A program made the translations under genes and the position numbers. A model generated the notes under the pieces. That model worked only from the letters and a program-made list of their open reading frames with translations, had not been told where the DNA came from and did no database searches. A stretch of DNA of 64,000 bases from JACDER01 sp963717765 (GTDB lineage Bacteria; Actinomycetota; Thermoleophilia; Gaiellales; Gaiellaceae), in NCBI GenBank assembly GCA_963717765.1, contig CAVQWX010000004.1, positions 124,001 through 188,000 on the forward strand, read 5' to 3'. Positions 15,466 to 23,900 of the stretch are shown here, piece by piece (positions within the stretch are counted from its first letter, which is position 1; each line of letters begins with the position of its first letter).

Positions 15466-16065
15466 CTAGGGAAGGGCCTGGATCCAGCGATGGCCCGGAT
15501 GCACGAGCTCCAGCGCGTCCCGCAGCCATGCGCGGCGCGTCCCGCGTATGCGGTCGGCCACGAGCCGAAAGTCGTGCTCGTCCTTGTCGGCGGCGTGCCG
15601 CGCCTTGTACAGGAGCTGCACTTCGGGGGCGACGACGGGGATCCCGTCCGGGCTCCGCTGCGCGAGCTGGCGGACGTGCAGCGTGATGCGCGGGTCGCGC
15701 CGGCACAGCCAGATCCCGCCCTCGGCCTCGTTCAGGAAGAACTGGCGCTCGTCGTAGTTCGGCTCCCAGTAGTGGGCCACAGGGTCGTCCGGCCGACGGA
15801 AGAGCACCTGGTGCATCGGGAGCTCGAGATGTTCTGACTCGTCCCACTCGGTCCAGCCGCCGATCGACTTGTATGCGAGCCAGTCGCCGTAGTGCTCGTG
15901 GAGGGCGGCTTGATGCTGGCGGAAGACGCCCACCTCCAGGTCCTCGTGCTCGCGGGTGACCTCGCCGGCGAACAGGTCGATCGCCCACCCGCCGCAGACG
16001 AACCACGGATGGGGATAGCCCTCGAGCTCGGCCAGCGCCGGGGCGATGACGTCGAAGGAGCTCAG
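15466..16065 (-). CDS. Aminoglycoside-nucleotidyltransferase-like protein
   Basis: A 199-residue protein of the AadB/LinB-type nucleotidyltransferase group: WFVCGGWAIDLFAG near residue 15 followed by VTREHEDLEVGVFR, matching the GGW-(A/S)-hD and acidic pair that hold the catalytic metals. The substrate is unknown, and resistance cannot be claimed from sequence alone. No ATG, GTG or TTG is available near the conserved N-terminus. The only reasonable start is CTG 16065, in a CTGA overlap with the yqeY stop. Its position inside a housekeeping cluster suggests insertion of an accessory gene. Confidence 0.7.
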   Translation of the reverse strand: MSSFDVIAPALAELEGYPHPWFVCGGWAIDLFAGEVTREHEDLEVGVFRQHQAALHEHYGDWLAYKSIGGWTEWDESEHLELPMHQVLFRRPDDPVAHYWEPNYDERQFFLNEAEGGIWLCRRDPRITLHVRQLAQRSPDGIPVVAPEVQLLYKARHAADKDEHDFRLVADRIRGTRRAWLRDALELVHPGHRWIQALP

Positions 16066-16505
16066 GCGAGCTTCTCGCGGACGAGCTGGCTCACCGCCGA
16101 GCCGTCTGCCCGCCCGGCGATCTGCGGCATGACGTCGGCCATGACCCGTCCGATATCCCGCATGCTCGTCGCGCCGACCTCGGCGATCGCGTCGTCGACG
16201 ATCTCCTCGAGCTCGGCCTCGCTGAGCGGCTCGGGCATGAACTCCTGGAGAATCTCGAGCTCGTTCTCCTCGGCGTCGGCCTGCTCCTCGCGCCCGGCGG
16301 CGCGAAACGCCTCGGCTGCCTCCACACGCCGCTTGCGCTCGCGTTGCAGCACCTGCAGCTCCTCGTCGTCGTGCAGCGGGCGCTGCAGCTCCTTCTCGGC
16401 AGAGCGCAGCGCGGCCAGGATGAGACGCAGCGCGTCGCGCCGCTCCGATTCGCGAGCCTGCATCGCCTCCTTGAGCTCGTTCTCGATGCGGGCGATCAGG
16501 CTCAC
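16062..16505 (-). CDS. yqeY: YqeY/GatB-domain protein
   Basis: A 147-residue helical protein of the YqeY family, related to the tail domain of the amidotransferase subunit GatB. It begins LIARIENELKEAMQARESER and ends in a small helical module with GRVMADVMPQIAGRADGSAVS. A role in tRNA-dependent amidation or tRNA binding is often suggested but unproven. Coiled, highly charged central helices are evident. The start overlaps the HIT gene stop by 4 bases. Confidence 0.92.
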   Translation of the reverse strand: MSLIARIENELKEAMQARESERRDALRLILAALRSAEKELQRPLHDDEELQVLQRERKRRVEAAEAFRAAGREEQADAEENELEILQEFMPEPLSEAELEEIVDDAIAEVGATSMRDIGRVMADVMPQIAGRADGSAVSQLVREKLA

Positions 16506-16813
16506 GGCGATCCCATGATGTGCCAGTGGAGATGGAAGACCGTCTGGCCGGCGCGTGGGCCGACGTGCACGGCGAGCCGGTAGTCCTCGAGGCCGGCCCG
16601 CTCGGCGGTCTCGGCGACGAACTCGAGCATCCGCTTCGCCTCGTCGGCGGGGAAGTCTCCGATCTCCTTGAAGCTGGAGACATGGCGCTCGGGGAGGACG
16701 AGCAGGTGCACGTCCGCCTGCGGGTTGATGTCGCGGATCGCGACGAAGCCGTCTCCGGAATGCACGTGGTCGCCCTCGGCATACAGCGAGCAGAACAGGC
16801 AGTCCTCAGGCAG
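16502..16813 (-). CDS. HIT-family nucleotide-binding hydrolase (CTG start)
   Basis: A 103-residue histidine-triad protein, probably a nucleoside-phosphoramidate or dinucleotide hydrolase, with the catalytic motif FHLHWHIMG and an N-terminal zinc-type CLFC. The N-terminus PEDCLFCSLYAEGD is family-typical. The only start that gives it is CTG 16813, seven bases after AGGAGGGG. The next in-frame standard start upstream (GTG 16912) would overlap mtaB by about 107 bases and add implausible residues. It overlaps the mtaB stop by 8 bases. Confidence 0.85.
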   Translation of the reverse strand: MPEDCLFCSLYAEGDHVHSGDGFVAIRDINPQADVHLLVLPERHVSSFKEIGDFPADEAKRMLEFVAETAERAGLEDYRLAVHVGPRAGQTVFHLHWHIMGSP

Positions 16814-17996
16814 CGAGAATCCCCTCCTCGGTGACTGCGCCCGCGCGGACGCGGACGAGGTCTCCAGGCTGTGCCTCGACGAACCAGGGCGAGTAGTCGT
16901 CGCCGTAACCACGGCCGGGCCGGTCGACCAGTACGAGATCCTCGTGGCCGAGCTTCTTCCGCCAGTGCGCGACGCATGCGGCCTGCGAGCCCCGCCGCAG
17001 GCGCGCGCTTCGCTCCTTCTTGACCGCGGGCGGGACGGCGTCGGCCGCCGCGGTGCGCGTGCCCGGGCGGGGCGAATAGGGAAAGACGTGAACCTTGGTG
17101 ATCCCCGCGCGCTCGACCACGCCGAGCGTTCGCTCGAAAGCGGGCTCGTCCTCGCTTGGGAAGCCCACGATGACGTCGCTGGTCAGGTTGAAGCCTTCCG
17201 CGTGCTCCACCCGCCGCAGAAACGTGGCGGCCGTATACCGGCGCGACATCGCCTGGAGGACGGCGTCGTCCCCCGATTGCAGCGGGACATGCAGATGGCG
17301 CGACACGGTGGGCGTCTCGCGCATGGCCGCGATCAGCTCCGGACCGACGTGGTTGACCTCGATCGAGGACAGGCGCAGGCGCGCGACGCCCGGGAGGCTT
17401 CCGGCCACGCGGATCAGGCGCGCGAGCGTGTAGCCGGCCGCGCGGTCCCGATAGCAGCCGAGGTTGATCCCCGTCAGGACGATCTCGCGGTGGCCCTGGT
17501 CGGCGCGTTTGCGGATCTCGGCCAGCACGGCGGCGGCGGGGCGGCTCCGCGACTCTCCGCGAACGAGCGGAACGACGCAGAACGAGCAGGAGAAGCTGCA
17601 TCCGTCCTGCACTTTCACGAAGGCCCGGATGCGGTCGATCCCCGTGTCGGCCAGGACGCAGCCGATCGGCCCGACGGCCTCCGCAATCAGGTCCGGAGTC
17701 GTCTCGCTGCGGCCGCGGACGACGGTGACGTTGTCCGGCAGCCCCTTGAACCCATCCTCGGCGAGGTTGGCGCCGCAGCCCGTTACGAAGACACGCCGGT
17801 GGGTGCGCGCCGCGCGCGCGGCCGCGTGCCTCGACTTCCGCACAGCCTCGTGCGTGACACAGCAGGCGTTGACCACGGCCACATCGGCGCCGCTTGCCGC
17901 TTCCGCGTGTCCGTCTCGGAGCAGGCGCTCGCGGATCTCCTGCGCGTCGGAATAGGAGACCTTGCAGCCCAGGAAACGAACGAAGAAGGACGCCAC
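16806..17996 (-). CDS. mtaB: tRNA methylthiotransferase MtaB-like radical SAM enzyme
   Basis: A 396-residue methylthiotransferase that adds a methylthio group to N6-threonylcarbamoyladenosine at position 37 of ANN-decoding tRNAs. An N-terminal UPF0004 domain supplies three cluster cysteines (GCKVS, NACCVT, TGCGAN). The radical SAM motif is CSFSCSFC near residue 145. The C-terminal region ends with a TRAM-like segment (GDLVRVRAGAVTEEGILAA). MtaB is preferred over MiaB because of the N-terminus and the prmA/dnaJ neighbourhood. GTG start at 17996, 17 bases after the prmA stop. Confidence 0.9.
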   Translation of the reverse strand: MASFFVRFLGCKVSYSDAQEIRERLLRDGHAEAASGADVAVVNACCVTHEAVRKSRHAAARAARTHRRVFVTGCGANLAEDGFKGLPDNVTVVRGRSETTPDLIAEAVGPIGCVLADTGIDRIRAFVKVQDGCSFSCSFCVVPLVRGESRSRPAAAVLAEIRKRADQGHREIVLTGINLGCYRDRAAGYTLARLIRVAGSLPGVARLRLSSIEVNHVGPELIAAMRETPTVSRHLHVPLQSGDDAVLQAMSRRYTAATFLRRVEHAEGFNLTSDVIVGFPSEDEPAFERTLGVVERAGITKVHVFPYSPRPGTRTAAADAVPPAVKKERSARLRRGSQAACVAHWRKKLGHEDLVLVDRPGRGYGDDYSPWFVEAQPGDLVRVRAGAVTEEGILAA

Positions 17997-18012
17997 GCGG
18001 GGCGAACTCTAC

Positions 18013-18780
18013 TCAGGCGCGGCTCCAAGAGTCGGCCGCCCAGCCGTCCCGCTCACGGCGCTCGACATGCCGGTAGTGCGCCGCTTCCGGACCGTCGGTG
18101 GCCAGGTAGCCGGAGGTCAGGAGACGCGGCGCCTCGAGGTGCCCCGCCAGCGTCTCGATCGCGGTTGCCGAGATGTTCGCCACGGCGATGCCGGCCCTAG
18201 GCAGTGGGCTTTCGAGCGCCTCCCCGAGCCGCAGATCGACCGTGACATCGTTCGCGCGCGCGTTCTCGGCAGCCGCCTCGAGCGTGACCGGGTCGTGGTC
18301 GAGGGCGATGACCGGCTCGAAGCCGAGCTTCCGGGCGGCGATCGAGAGCACTCCGGAGCCGCAGCCGATGTCGATGACGCTCCCGCCCCGGGGCGCAAGG
18401 TCGACCAGGAGCTGGAGACAAAGCTGCGTTGTGGGATGGGCGCCGGTCCCGAAGGCGCGGCCGGGATCGATCACGACGGCGATCGCGTCGGGCTCGGCCT
18501 CCAGCCACGGCGGGCCCACCCACAGTGGGCCGACGCGCACGGCGCGGTGAAACTCACGCCAGCGGTGCTGCCAGTCCTCCGGCACCTCCGACCAGGAGTA
18601 CTCGCCGAACGCGCGCCAGAGGCGGGTCGCGCCGGCCGCGTCGGTGTACGCGGCGAGCTCGAGCACGCCGGGTCGCTCCTCCTCCTCGAAGCCGTCCGGG
18701 AAGAGCTCCAGCATCGCCGCGCGCGCCGCCTCGGCTCGCTGCGCGGGCACCGTTACCGAGACCCGGCGGACTGTGGTCAG
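18013..18780 (-). CDS. prmA: Ribosomal protein L11 methyltransferase PrmA (CTG start)
   Basis: A 255-residue SAM-dependent methyltransferase that trimethylates ribosomal protein L11. The SAM-binding motif VIDIGCGSGVLSIAA lies near residue 125 and the preceding DPGRAFGTGAHPTT is diagnostic for PrmA. The substrate-recognition strand VRRVSVTVPAQRAEAARAAM requires starting at or before residue 4. The only available start there is CTG 18780, in a CTGA overlap with the dnaJ stop. A GTG at 18750 would remove that strand. Confidence 0.92.
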   Translation of the reverse strand: MTTVRRVSVTVPAQRAEAARAAMLELFPDGFEEEERPGVLELAAYTDAAGATRLWRAFGEYSWSEVPEDWQHRWREFHRAVRVGPLWVGPPWLEAEPDAIAVVIDPGRAFGTGAHPTTQLCLQLLVDLAPRGGSVIDIGCGSGVLSIAARKLGFEPVIALDHDPVTLEAAAENARANDVTVDLRLGEALESPLPRAGIAVANISATAIETLAGHLEAPRLLTSGYLATDGPEAAHYRHVERRERDGWAADSWSRA

Positions 18781-19895
18781 CGGAAGGCGCTCTTCAGCTT
18801 GTCGAAGAAGCCTTCTCCGCCCGCGTAGCTCTCCTCGCCCGCGGTCGCCTCGAACTCCTGGAGCAGGCGCCTTCCGTCGTCGTCGAGCCGGCGCGGGATG
18901 ACGACGTTGACGAGGACGCGGTGGTCGCCGCGTCCGAAGCCTTGGAGCACGGGCATTCCCTGTCCGCGCAGGATGCGGATCTCGCCCGGCTGCGTTCCGG
19001 GCTGGAAGTCCAGCTCCTTGTCGCCGTCGATCGTGGGGACCGTCACCTGCGTCCCCAGCGCCGCCTGCGTCATTGTCAGATCGACCGTCGAGAACAGGTC
19101 GTTTCCCTCGCGCGTGAAGCGTGGATCGGGACGGACGCGGACGAGGACGTAGATGTCGCCGGCACCGCCGCCGAGGGGGCCGGCGTGCCCCTCGCCGGAG
19201 ATGCGGATGCGCTGCCCGTCGTGGATCCCCGCGGGGATCTTCACGTCGAGCGTGCGTGTCTCGAGCTGCTGGCCGGCTCCTTTGCAGTCCTTGCAGGGAT
19301 GCTCGACGACCTGTCCCCGGCCGCCGCACTCCGGGCACGTGTGCGAGCGGATGAGCTCGCCGAGGACGGTGCGAGACACCTGCTGGACGGCGCCCGCGCC
19401 TCCGCAGGTCGGGCACGTAGCCGGCTCGGTCCCGGGCTCGGCTCCGCTCCCGTGACAGGTGGAGCAGCTAGCGGCCACCTGGAACGAGATCTCCTCCGTC
19501 GTCCCGCGGGCCGCCTCGACGAGCTCGATCTCGATGTCGGCCGCGATATCCCCGCCTCGCCTGGACCTGCGCCCGCCGGAGGAGCCGAAGAGATCGTCAC
19601 CGAAGAAGGCGGCGAAGAGGTCGGAGAGGTTGCCGAGGTCGAAGTGGCTCGGTTCGTAGCCTCCGCGCCTGAGGCCGGCGTGGCCGTACTGGTCGTACAG
19701 GCGCCTCGTCTCGGCCTTGGAGAGCACTTCGTATGCCTCGACGACCTCCTTGAAGCGCTGCTCGGCGTCAGGTTCCGTCGACACGTCCGGATGGAGCTCG
19801 CGCGCGAGCCGGCGAAAGGCGCTCTTGATGTCGCGTTCGTCGGCGGTGCGGGAGAGCCCGAGGACGTCGTAGTAGTCGCGCTCCGTCGTCGCCAT
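18777..19895 (-). CDS. dnaJ: Chaperone DnaJ
   Basis: A 372-residue Hsp40 co-chaperone of DnaK. The J domain carries HPD (ELHPDVS) near residue 36. A G/F-rich linker is short. The zinc-binding region has four CxxCxGxG-type repeats (CSTCHGSG, CPTCGGAG, CPECGGRG, CKDCKGAG), and the C-terminal substrate domains follow. ATG start; TACGCT lies nine bases upstream, so a start separate from hrcA is possible. No grpE or dnaK is nearby. Confidence 0.97.
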   Translation of the reverse strand: MATTERDYYDVLGLSRTADERDIKSAFRRLARELHPDVSTEPDAEQRFKEVVEAYEVLSKAETRRLYDQYGHAGLRRGGYEPSHFDLGNLSDLFAAFFGDDLFGSSGGRRSRRGGDIAADIEIELVEAARGTTEEISFQVAASCSTCHGSGAEPGTEPATCPTCGGAGAVQQVSRTVLGELIRSHTCPECGGRGQVVEHPCKDCKGAGQQLETRTLDVKIPAGIHDGQRIRISGEGHAGPLGGGAGDIYVLVRVRPDPRFTREGNDLFSTVDLTMTQAALGTQVTVPTIDGDKELDFQPGTQPGEIRILRGQGMPVLQGFGRGDHRVLVNVVIPRRLDDDGRRLLQEFEATAGEESYAGGEGFFDKLKSAFR

Positions 19896-19929
19896 TCGTT
19901 CGAAAGCGTAGCGTCCGGTCCCCCGGGGC

Positions 19930-20970
19930 TCAGTCGTCGGTGTAGATGTGGCTCACGAAGCGCGAGAGCGCGGACGCTGCGCCTCGCACAGAGTGGATCG
20001 CGGTCGCGTAGTCCATGCGCAGCGGGCCCAGGAGGCTGACGGTTCCGAGCATCCTGTTGGTGACGCCGTAGGAGGCGCCGACGAGGGCAACGTCGTGCAG
20101 CGCCGGGTCGTCGAGCTCCTCTCCGACCCGGACGAACGGCCGGTTCGGCGCGAGCTCATGGTTGAGGAGCTCGATCACGGCAGCCCGCTGCTCGAGCAGG
20201 GCGAGCACCTGCCGGTGGGCGGCCAGCTCGTCGGCGCGCACGTCGTCGAACAGGCCGGCGGCGCCGCCCACGAACAGACGGTCGGAATCGGACAGGAGAT
20301 CGGTGAAGACCGGTGCGATCGCTTGCATGAACTCCCGCTCACGCGTCGTGAACCCGGGATCGTCGAGCCGGTCTCGAAGCATCCGGCTGCCGAGGCGGAC
20401 GCCCGCCAGCCGCTCGTTCAGGTACTCGCGTGCCCAGGTCGCGATGCCGGGGTCGACCGGCTCGGCGAAGTCGAACATGCGCTTGCTCACGCCTCCGGTC
20501 GAGGTGATCACGACCACCATGACGAGCTCGGGTTGGAGCAGAAGCACCTCGGCATGCCGGACGGTCGTCGCCTCGAGCGGCGGCCCCGACACGAGGGCGA
20601 GCAGCCGCGTCGCGCGCGCGAGCTTCTCGGTCGTCGCCTGCAGCGCGAGGTCCATCTCCGTCCGCTGGTGCGAAAGCTCGAGCTCAAAGCTTCGCGGCTG
20701 GGCCTCCGTTCGCTCGAGCGCGTCTGCCGCGAAGAAGCGGTACCCGCGCTCGGTGGGCACGCGCCCCGCCGAGGTGTGCGGGTGGGTGAGCAGCCCCTGA
20801 GCCTCGAGCTCCGCCAACTCGTTGCGGACGGTAGACGCAGACACCGACATCGACCAGCGCTGGACCAGGCTCTTCGATCCCACCGGGACACCGGTGGTCA
20901 CATACTCCTGGACGACGCGGCGCAGGATCTCCTGCTGGCGCGGCGACAGACCGAGTGGCTGAGGCCTCAT
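19930..20970 (-). CDS. hrcA: Heat-inducible transcription repressor HrcA
   Basis: A 346-residue repressor of class I heat-shock genes. The winged-helix DNA-binding domain is at the N-terminus (LSPRQQEILRRVVQEYVTTG, then SMSVSASTVRNELAELEAQG, then HTSAGRVPTERGYRFF) and the GAF-like effector domain at the C-terminus. ATG 20970 is the only sensible start. No CIRCE inverted repeat was seen upstream of hrcA or dnaJ inside this cluster, so its targets probably lie elsewhere (for example groESL). Confidence 0.95.
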   Translation of the reverse strand: MRPQPLGLSPRQQEILRRVVQEYVTTGVPVGSKSLVQRWSMSVSASTVRNELAELEAQGLLTHPHTSAGRVPTERGYRFFAADALERTEAQPRSFELELSHQRTEMDLALQATTEKLARATRLLALVSGPPLEATTVRHAEVLLLQPELVMVVVITSTGGVSKRMFDFAEPVDPGIATWAREYLNERLAGVRLGSRMLRDRLDDPGFTTREREFMQAIAPVFTDLLSDSDRLFVGGAAGLFDDVRADELAAHRQVLALLEQRAAVIELLNHELAPNRPFVRVGEELDDPALHDVALVGASYGVTNRMLGTVSLLGPLRMDYATAIHSVRGAASALSRFVSHIYTDD

Positions 20971-20981
20971 TTGCAGGAATT

Positions 20982-22109
20982 TTACGCCAGCAGCTCGGCT
21001 GTGACGCCGCCGCCGAGCAGACGGCCGCGGGGCGTCAGCGCGAGCGCCGGCGCACCGCCACTGTGTACGCGCCGCACCAGCCTGAGCCCGACGAGCCGTC
21101 CGAGCGCCTGCTCGTCTACGGCGGCCGCCACGGGCTCCAGCGGGAGCGGATCGTCCAGGCGCAGGCCGAGCATGAGCCGTTCGCGCGCCTGCACGTCGCC
21201 GTCGAGCGCCTCCACCTCCCTGGCCGGTGGTGTCCCCGCTGCGAGAGCTGACATGTAGGCCGCGAGCCTGGGCGAGTTTCGCCGCCGGACTCCTTCGATT
21301 GTCGAAACCGCGCCGAGCCCGAGCCCGAGGTAGTCCCGGCCGAGCCAGTAGCCGAGGTTGTGCCGGGCGCGCAGGTCGCGGCCGTCTGCCCGATCCGGCC
21401 CGAGACAGAAGTTCGCCGTCTCGTACCAGCGATAGCCGGCCGCCGTCAGCGTCTCGACCACCCGCTCGAAGTAGGTCTCCATCGATTCGGCCTGACGCGA
21501 GAGCTCGGCGCCGTGCGCATGCGTGAACCGGGTTCCCCGCTTCGCCTCGAGCTCGTAGCACGACAAGTGCTCGGGCTCGAGCGCCAGCGCCTCGCTCAGA
21601 TCGCGGTCGAGGTCGGAGGGGCTCTGGCCGGGGATCCCGTACAGCAGATCGAGAGAGATGTTGTCAAGATTGGCATCGCGGAGATCGTAGAACGCGCGCC
21701 GGACGGCGTCCGGGCCGGCCCGGCGTTCCAGCACGTCGAGCAGCTTCGGCTGGAAGCTCTGTGCCCCGAGCGAGACACGCGTTACGCCATGGGCGCGCAG
21801 AAGCCGGGCCAGCTCGGGCGTAACAGTCTCCGGATTCGCCTCGACCGTGACTTCGGTGGCCGGCGGGAGTGAGAGCAGCAGCCGCTCGAGCTCGGCCGGC
21901 TGCATGAAGGTCGGGGTTCCGCCCCCGAGGAAGACCGTCTCGAGGTCGGGTGCGAGCACGTCCCGCTCGAGCTCGAGCTCGGCCAGGACCGCGTCGACGT
22001 AGGGCGCATGCTCGGTCGCCCGGCCGAGGACCGTGACGAAATCGCAGTAGCCGCACCGGTGGGCGCAGAAGGGGAGGTGGACGTACAGGTGACGGACGTG
22101 CCCGGTCAC
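20982..22109 (-). CDS. hemW: HemW-type radical SAM protein
   Basis: A 375-residue protein formerly called oxygen-independent coproporphyrinogen oxidase-like; family knowledge says it acts as haem chaperone. The radical SAM cluster motif is CAHRCGYCDF, in which the extra cysteine of true HemN (CxxxCxxCxC) is replaced by Asp-Phe, fitting HemW. GGGTPTFM and VTVEANPE are also seen. GTG 22109 overlaps the lepA stop as GTGA. The lepA-hemW-hrcA order is common in Gram-positive bacteria. Confidence 0.93.
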   Translation of the reverse strand: MTGHVRHLYVHLPFCAHRCGYCDFVTVLGRATEHAPYVDAVLAELELERDVLAPDLETVFLGGGTPTFMQPAELERLLLSLPPATEVTVEANPETVTPELARLLRAHGVTRVSLGAQSFQPKLLDVLERRAGPDAVRRAFYDLRDANLDNISLDLLYGIPGQSPSDLDRDLSEALALEPEHLSCYELEAKRGTRFTHAHGAELSRQAESMETYFERVVETLTAAGYRWYETANFCLGPDRADGRDLRARHNLGYWLGRDYLGLGLGAVSTIEGVRRRNSPRLAAYMSALAAGTPPAREVEALDGDVQARERLMLGLRLDDPLPLEPVAAAVDEQALGRLVGLRLVRRVHSGGAPALALTPRGRLLGGGVTAELLA

Positions 22110-23893
22110 TTCTTGCTGCCGTCCAGGTTGAGGACCGCGAGGAAGGCCTCCTGCGGCACCTCGACCGCGCCGACCTGCTTCATCCGCTTCTTTCCGGCCT
22201 TCTGGCGCTCGAGCAGCTTGCGCTTGCGGGTGATGTCCCCGCCGTAGCACTTTGCGAGCACGTCCTTGCGCTTGGCCTTGATCGTCTCGCGCGCGATGAC
22301 GCGGGAGCCGATCGCGGCCTGGACGGCCACGTCGAACATCTGCCGCGGGATCTCTTCGCGCAGCCGCTCGACGAGTTGCTTGCCGCGTGGATACGCGCTT
22401 TCGCGGTGGGCGATCAGCGAGAGCGCGTCCACCGTCTCGCCCCCGATGAGAACGTCCACGCGGACGAGCTCGCCCTCGCGGAAGCCGGCCAGGTCGTAGT
22501 CGAACGATGCATACCCGCGCGTGCGTGACTTGAGCTGGTCGTAAAAGTCGATGACGACCTCGGCAAGGGGCAGCTCGTACAGCAGCAGGACCCGCTGCTC
22601 GGACAGGTACTCCATGTGGTCGAAGGTGGCGCGGCGGTCGATGCAGAGCTCCATTACGGCCCCGACGTACTCGCGCGGGACGATGACCGACGCCTTGATG
22701 TACGGCTCCTCGATCGTTTCGATCTCCTGCGGCATCTCGGCCGGGTTGTGCACCTCGATCTCCTCGCCCGCCTTCGTGAGGACGCGGTAGGCGACGGTGG
22801 GCGCGGTCACGAGCAGGTCGAGGTCGAACTCGCGCTCGAGGCGCTCGCGGACGATCTCCATGTGGAGGAGGCCGAGGAAGCCGCAGCGGAAGCCGAAGCC
22901 GAGCGCCTGCGAGGTCTCGGGCTCGTACACGAGCGATGCGTCGCTCAGCTTCAGCTTCTCGAGCGCGTCCCGGAGCTCGGGGTAGTCGTCGGAATCCGTC
23001 GGGAAGAGTCCAGCGAACACCATAGGCTTGACGTCCTTGTACCCGGGGAGCGGCGCGGCGGCCGGGCGCGCCTCGGAGGTGAGCGTGTCGCCGACCCGGA
23101 GCTTGCTGACGTCTTTCAGGCCGGTGATGACGTACCCGACCTCACCCGCCTCGAGCCGCGCCGTGGGGCTCATCGTCGGCGAGAAGAAGCCGAGCTCCTC
23201 CGCCTCGAACCGCGTCCCGAGAACCATCGCGCGCAGCGGCTCGCGCGTCCGGAAGGTCCCGTCCACGACCCGCACGAACGCGACGACCCCCCGGTACTGG
23301 TCGTACGAAGAGTCGAAGATCAACGCGCGCGCCGGCGCTTCCGGGTCGCCGGAGGGCGGCGGGATGCGCTCGACGATCGCGTCCAGCACAGCCCCCACGC
23401 CTACTCCCGTCTTGGCCGAGATGCGCAGGACGTCGTCCGGCGAGCCGCCGATCAGCTCGGCGATGTCAGCCGCCGCCTGGTCGGGGTTGGCCTGCGGCAG
23501 GTCGATCTTGTTGACGACCGGAATGATCTCCAGGTCGTTCTCGATCGCCAGGTACGCGTTCGCAAGCGTCTGCGCCTCGAGCCCCTGCGCGGCGTCCACC
23601 AGCAGCAGCGCGCCCTCGCAAGCCTGGAGCGCGCGCGACACTTCGTAGGTGAAGTCCACGTGTCCCGGCGTGTCGATCAGGTTGAGCTGATGCGCCTTCC
23701 AGGACACGCGCACAGCTTGCGCCTTGATGGTGATCCCCCGCTCGCGCTCGAGGTCCATCGAGTCGAGCAGCTGTTCGCGCATCTCGCGTCCCGAGACGGT
23801 GTCGGTCACCTCGAGAACACGGTCGGCCAGAGTCGACTTTCCGTGGTCGATGTGCGCGACAATAGAGAAGTTGCGGATGCGGTCCTGAGGCAC
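22106..23893 (-). CDS. lepA: Elongation factor 4 (LepA)
   Basis: A 595-residue translational GTPase that acts on stalled or newly assembled ribosomes. G1 AHIDHGKST near residue 13, G2 with RGITIKAQAV, G3 DTPGHVDF, and G4 NKIDLP are present. Domains II, III and V and the C-terminal domain typical of LepA follow (ending KAGKKRMKQVGAVEVPQEAF). GTG 23893 gives the usual LepA length of about 600. It starts 7 bases after the murJ stop. Confidence 0.97.
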   Translation of the reverse strand: MPQDRIRNFSIVAHIDHGKSTLADRVLEVTDTVSGREMREQLLDSMDLERERGITIKAQAVRVSWKAHQLNLIDTPGHVDFTYEVSRALQACEGALLLVDAAQGLEAQTLANAYLAIENDLEIIPVVNKIDLPQANPDQAAADIAELIGGSPDDVLRISAKTGVGVGAVLDAIVERIPPPSGDPEAPARALIFDSSYDQYRGVVAFVRVVDGTFRTREPLRAMVLGTRFEAEELGFFSPTMSPTARLEAGEVGYVITGLKDVSKLRVGDTLTSEARPAAAPLPGYKDVKPMVFAGLFPTDSDDYPELRDALEKLKLSDASLVYEPETSQALGFGFRCGFLGLLHMEIVRERLEREFDLDLLVTAPTVAYRVLTKAGEEIEVHNPAEMPQEIETIEEPYIKASVIVPREYVGAVMELCIDRRATFDHMEYLSEQRVLLLYELPLAEVVIDFYDQLKSRTRGYASFDYDLAGFREGELVRVDVLIGGETVDALSLIAHRESAYPRGKQLVERLREEIPRQMFDVAVQAAIGSRVIARETIKAKRKDVLAKCYGGDITRKRKLLERQKAGKKRMKQVGAVEVPQEAFLAVLNLDGSKK

Positions 23894-23900
23894 GACGAAA

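Noticed and set aside
15466..16065. Reading the nucleotidyltransferase as an antibiotic-resistance gene
   Set aside because: Only fold-level similarity to AadB/LinB is visible; the family is broad and substrate cannot be deduced.
16814..16912. GTG 16912 as start of the HIT gene
   Set aside because: It would overlap mtaB by about 107 bases and add a Ser/Thr/Arg-rich stretch not found in HIT proteins.
18777..20970. CIRCE operator for HrcA within the hrcA-dnaJ region
   Set aside because: No TTAGCACTC/GAGTGCTAA-type inverted repeat is visible upstream of either gene.
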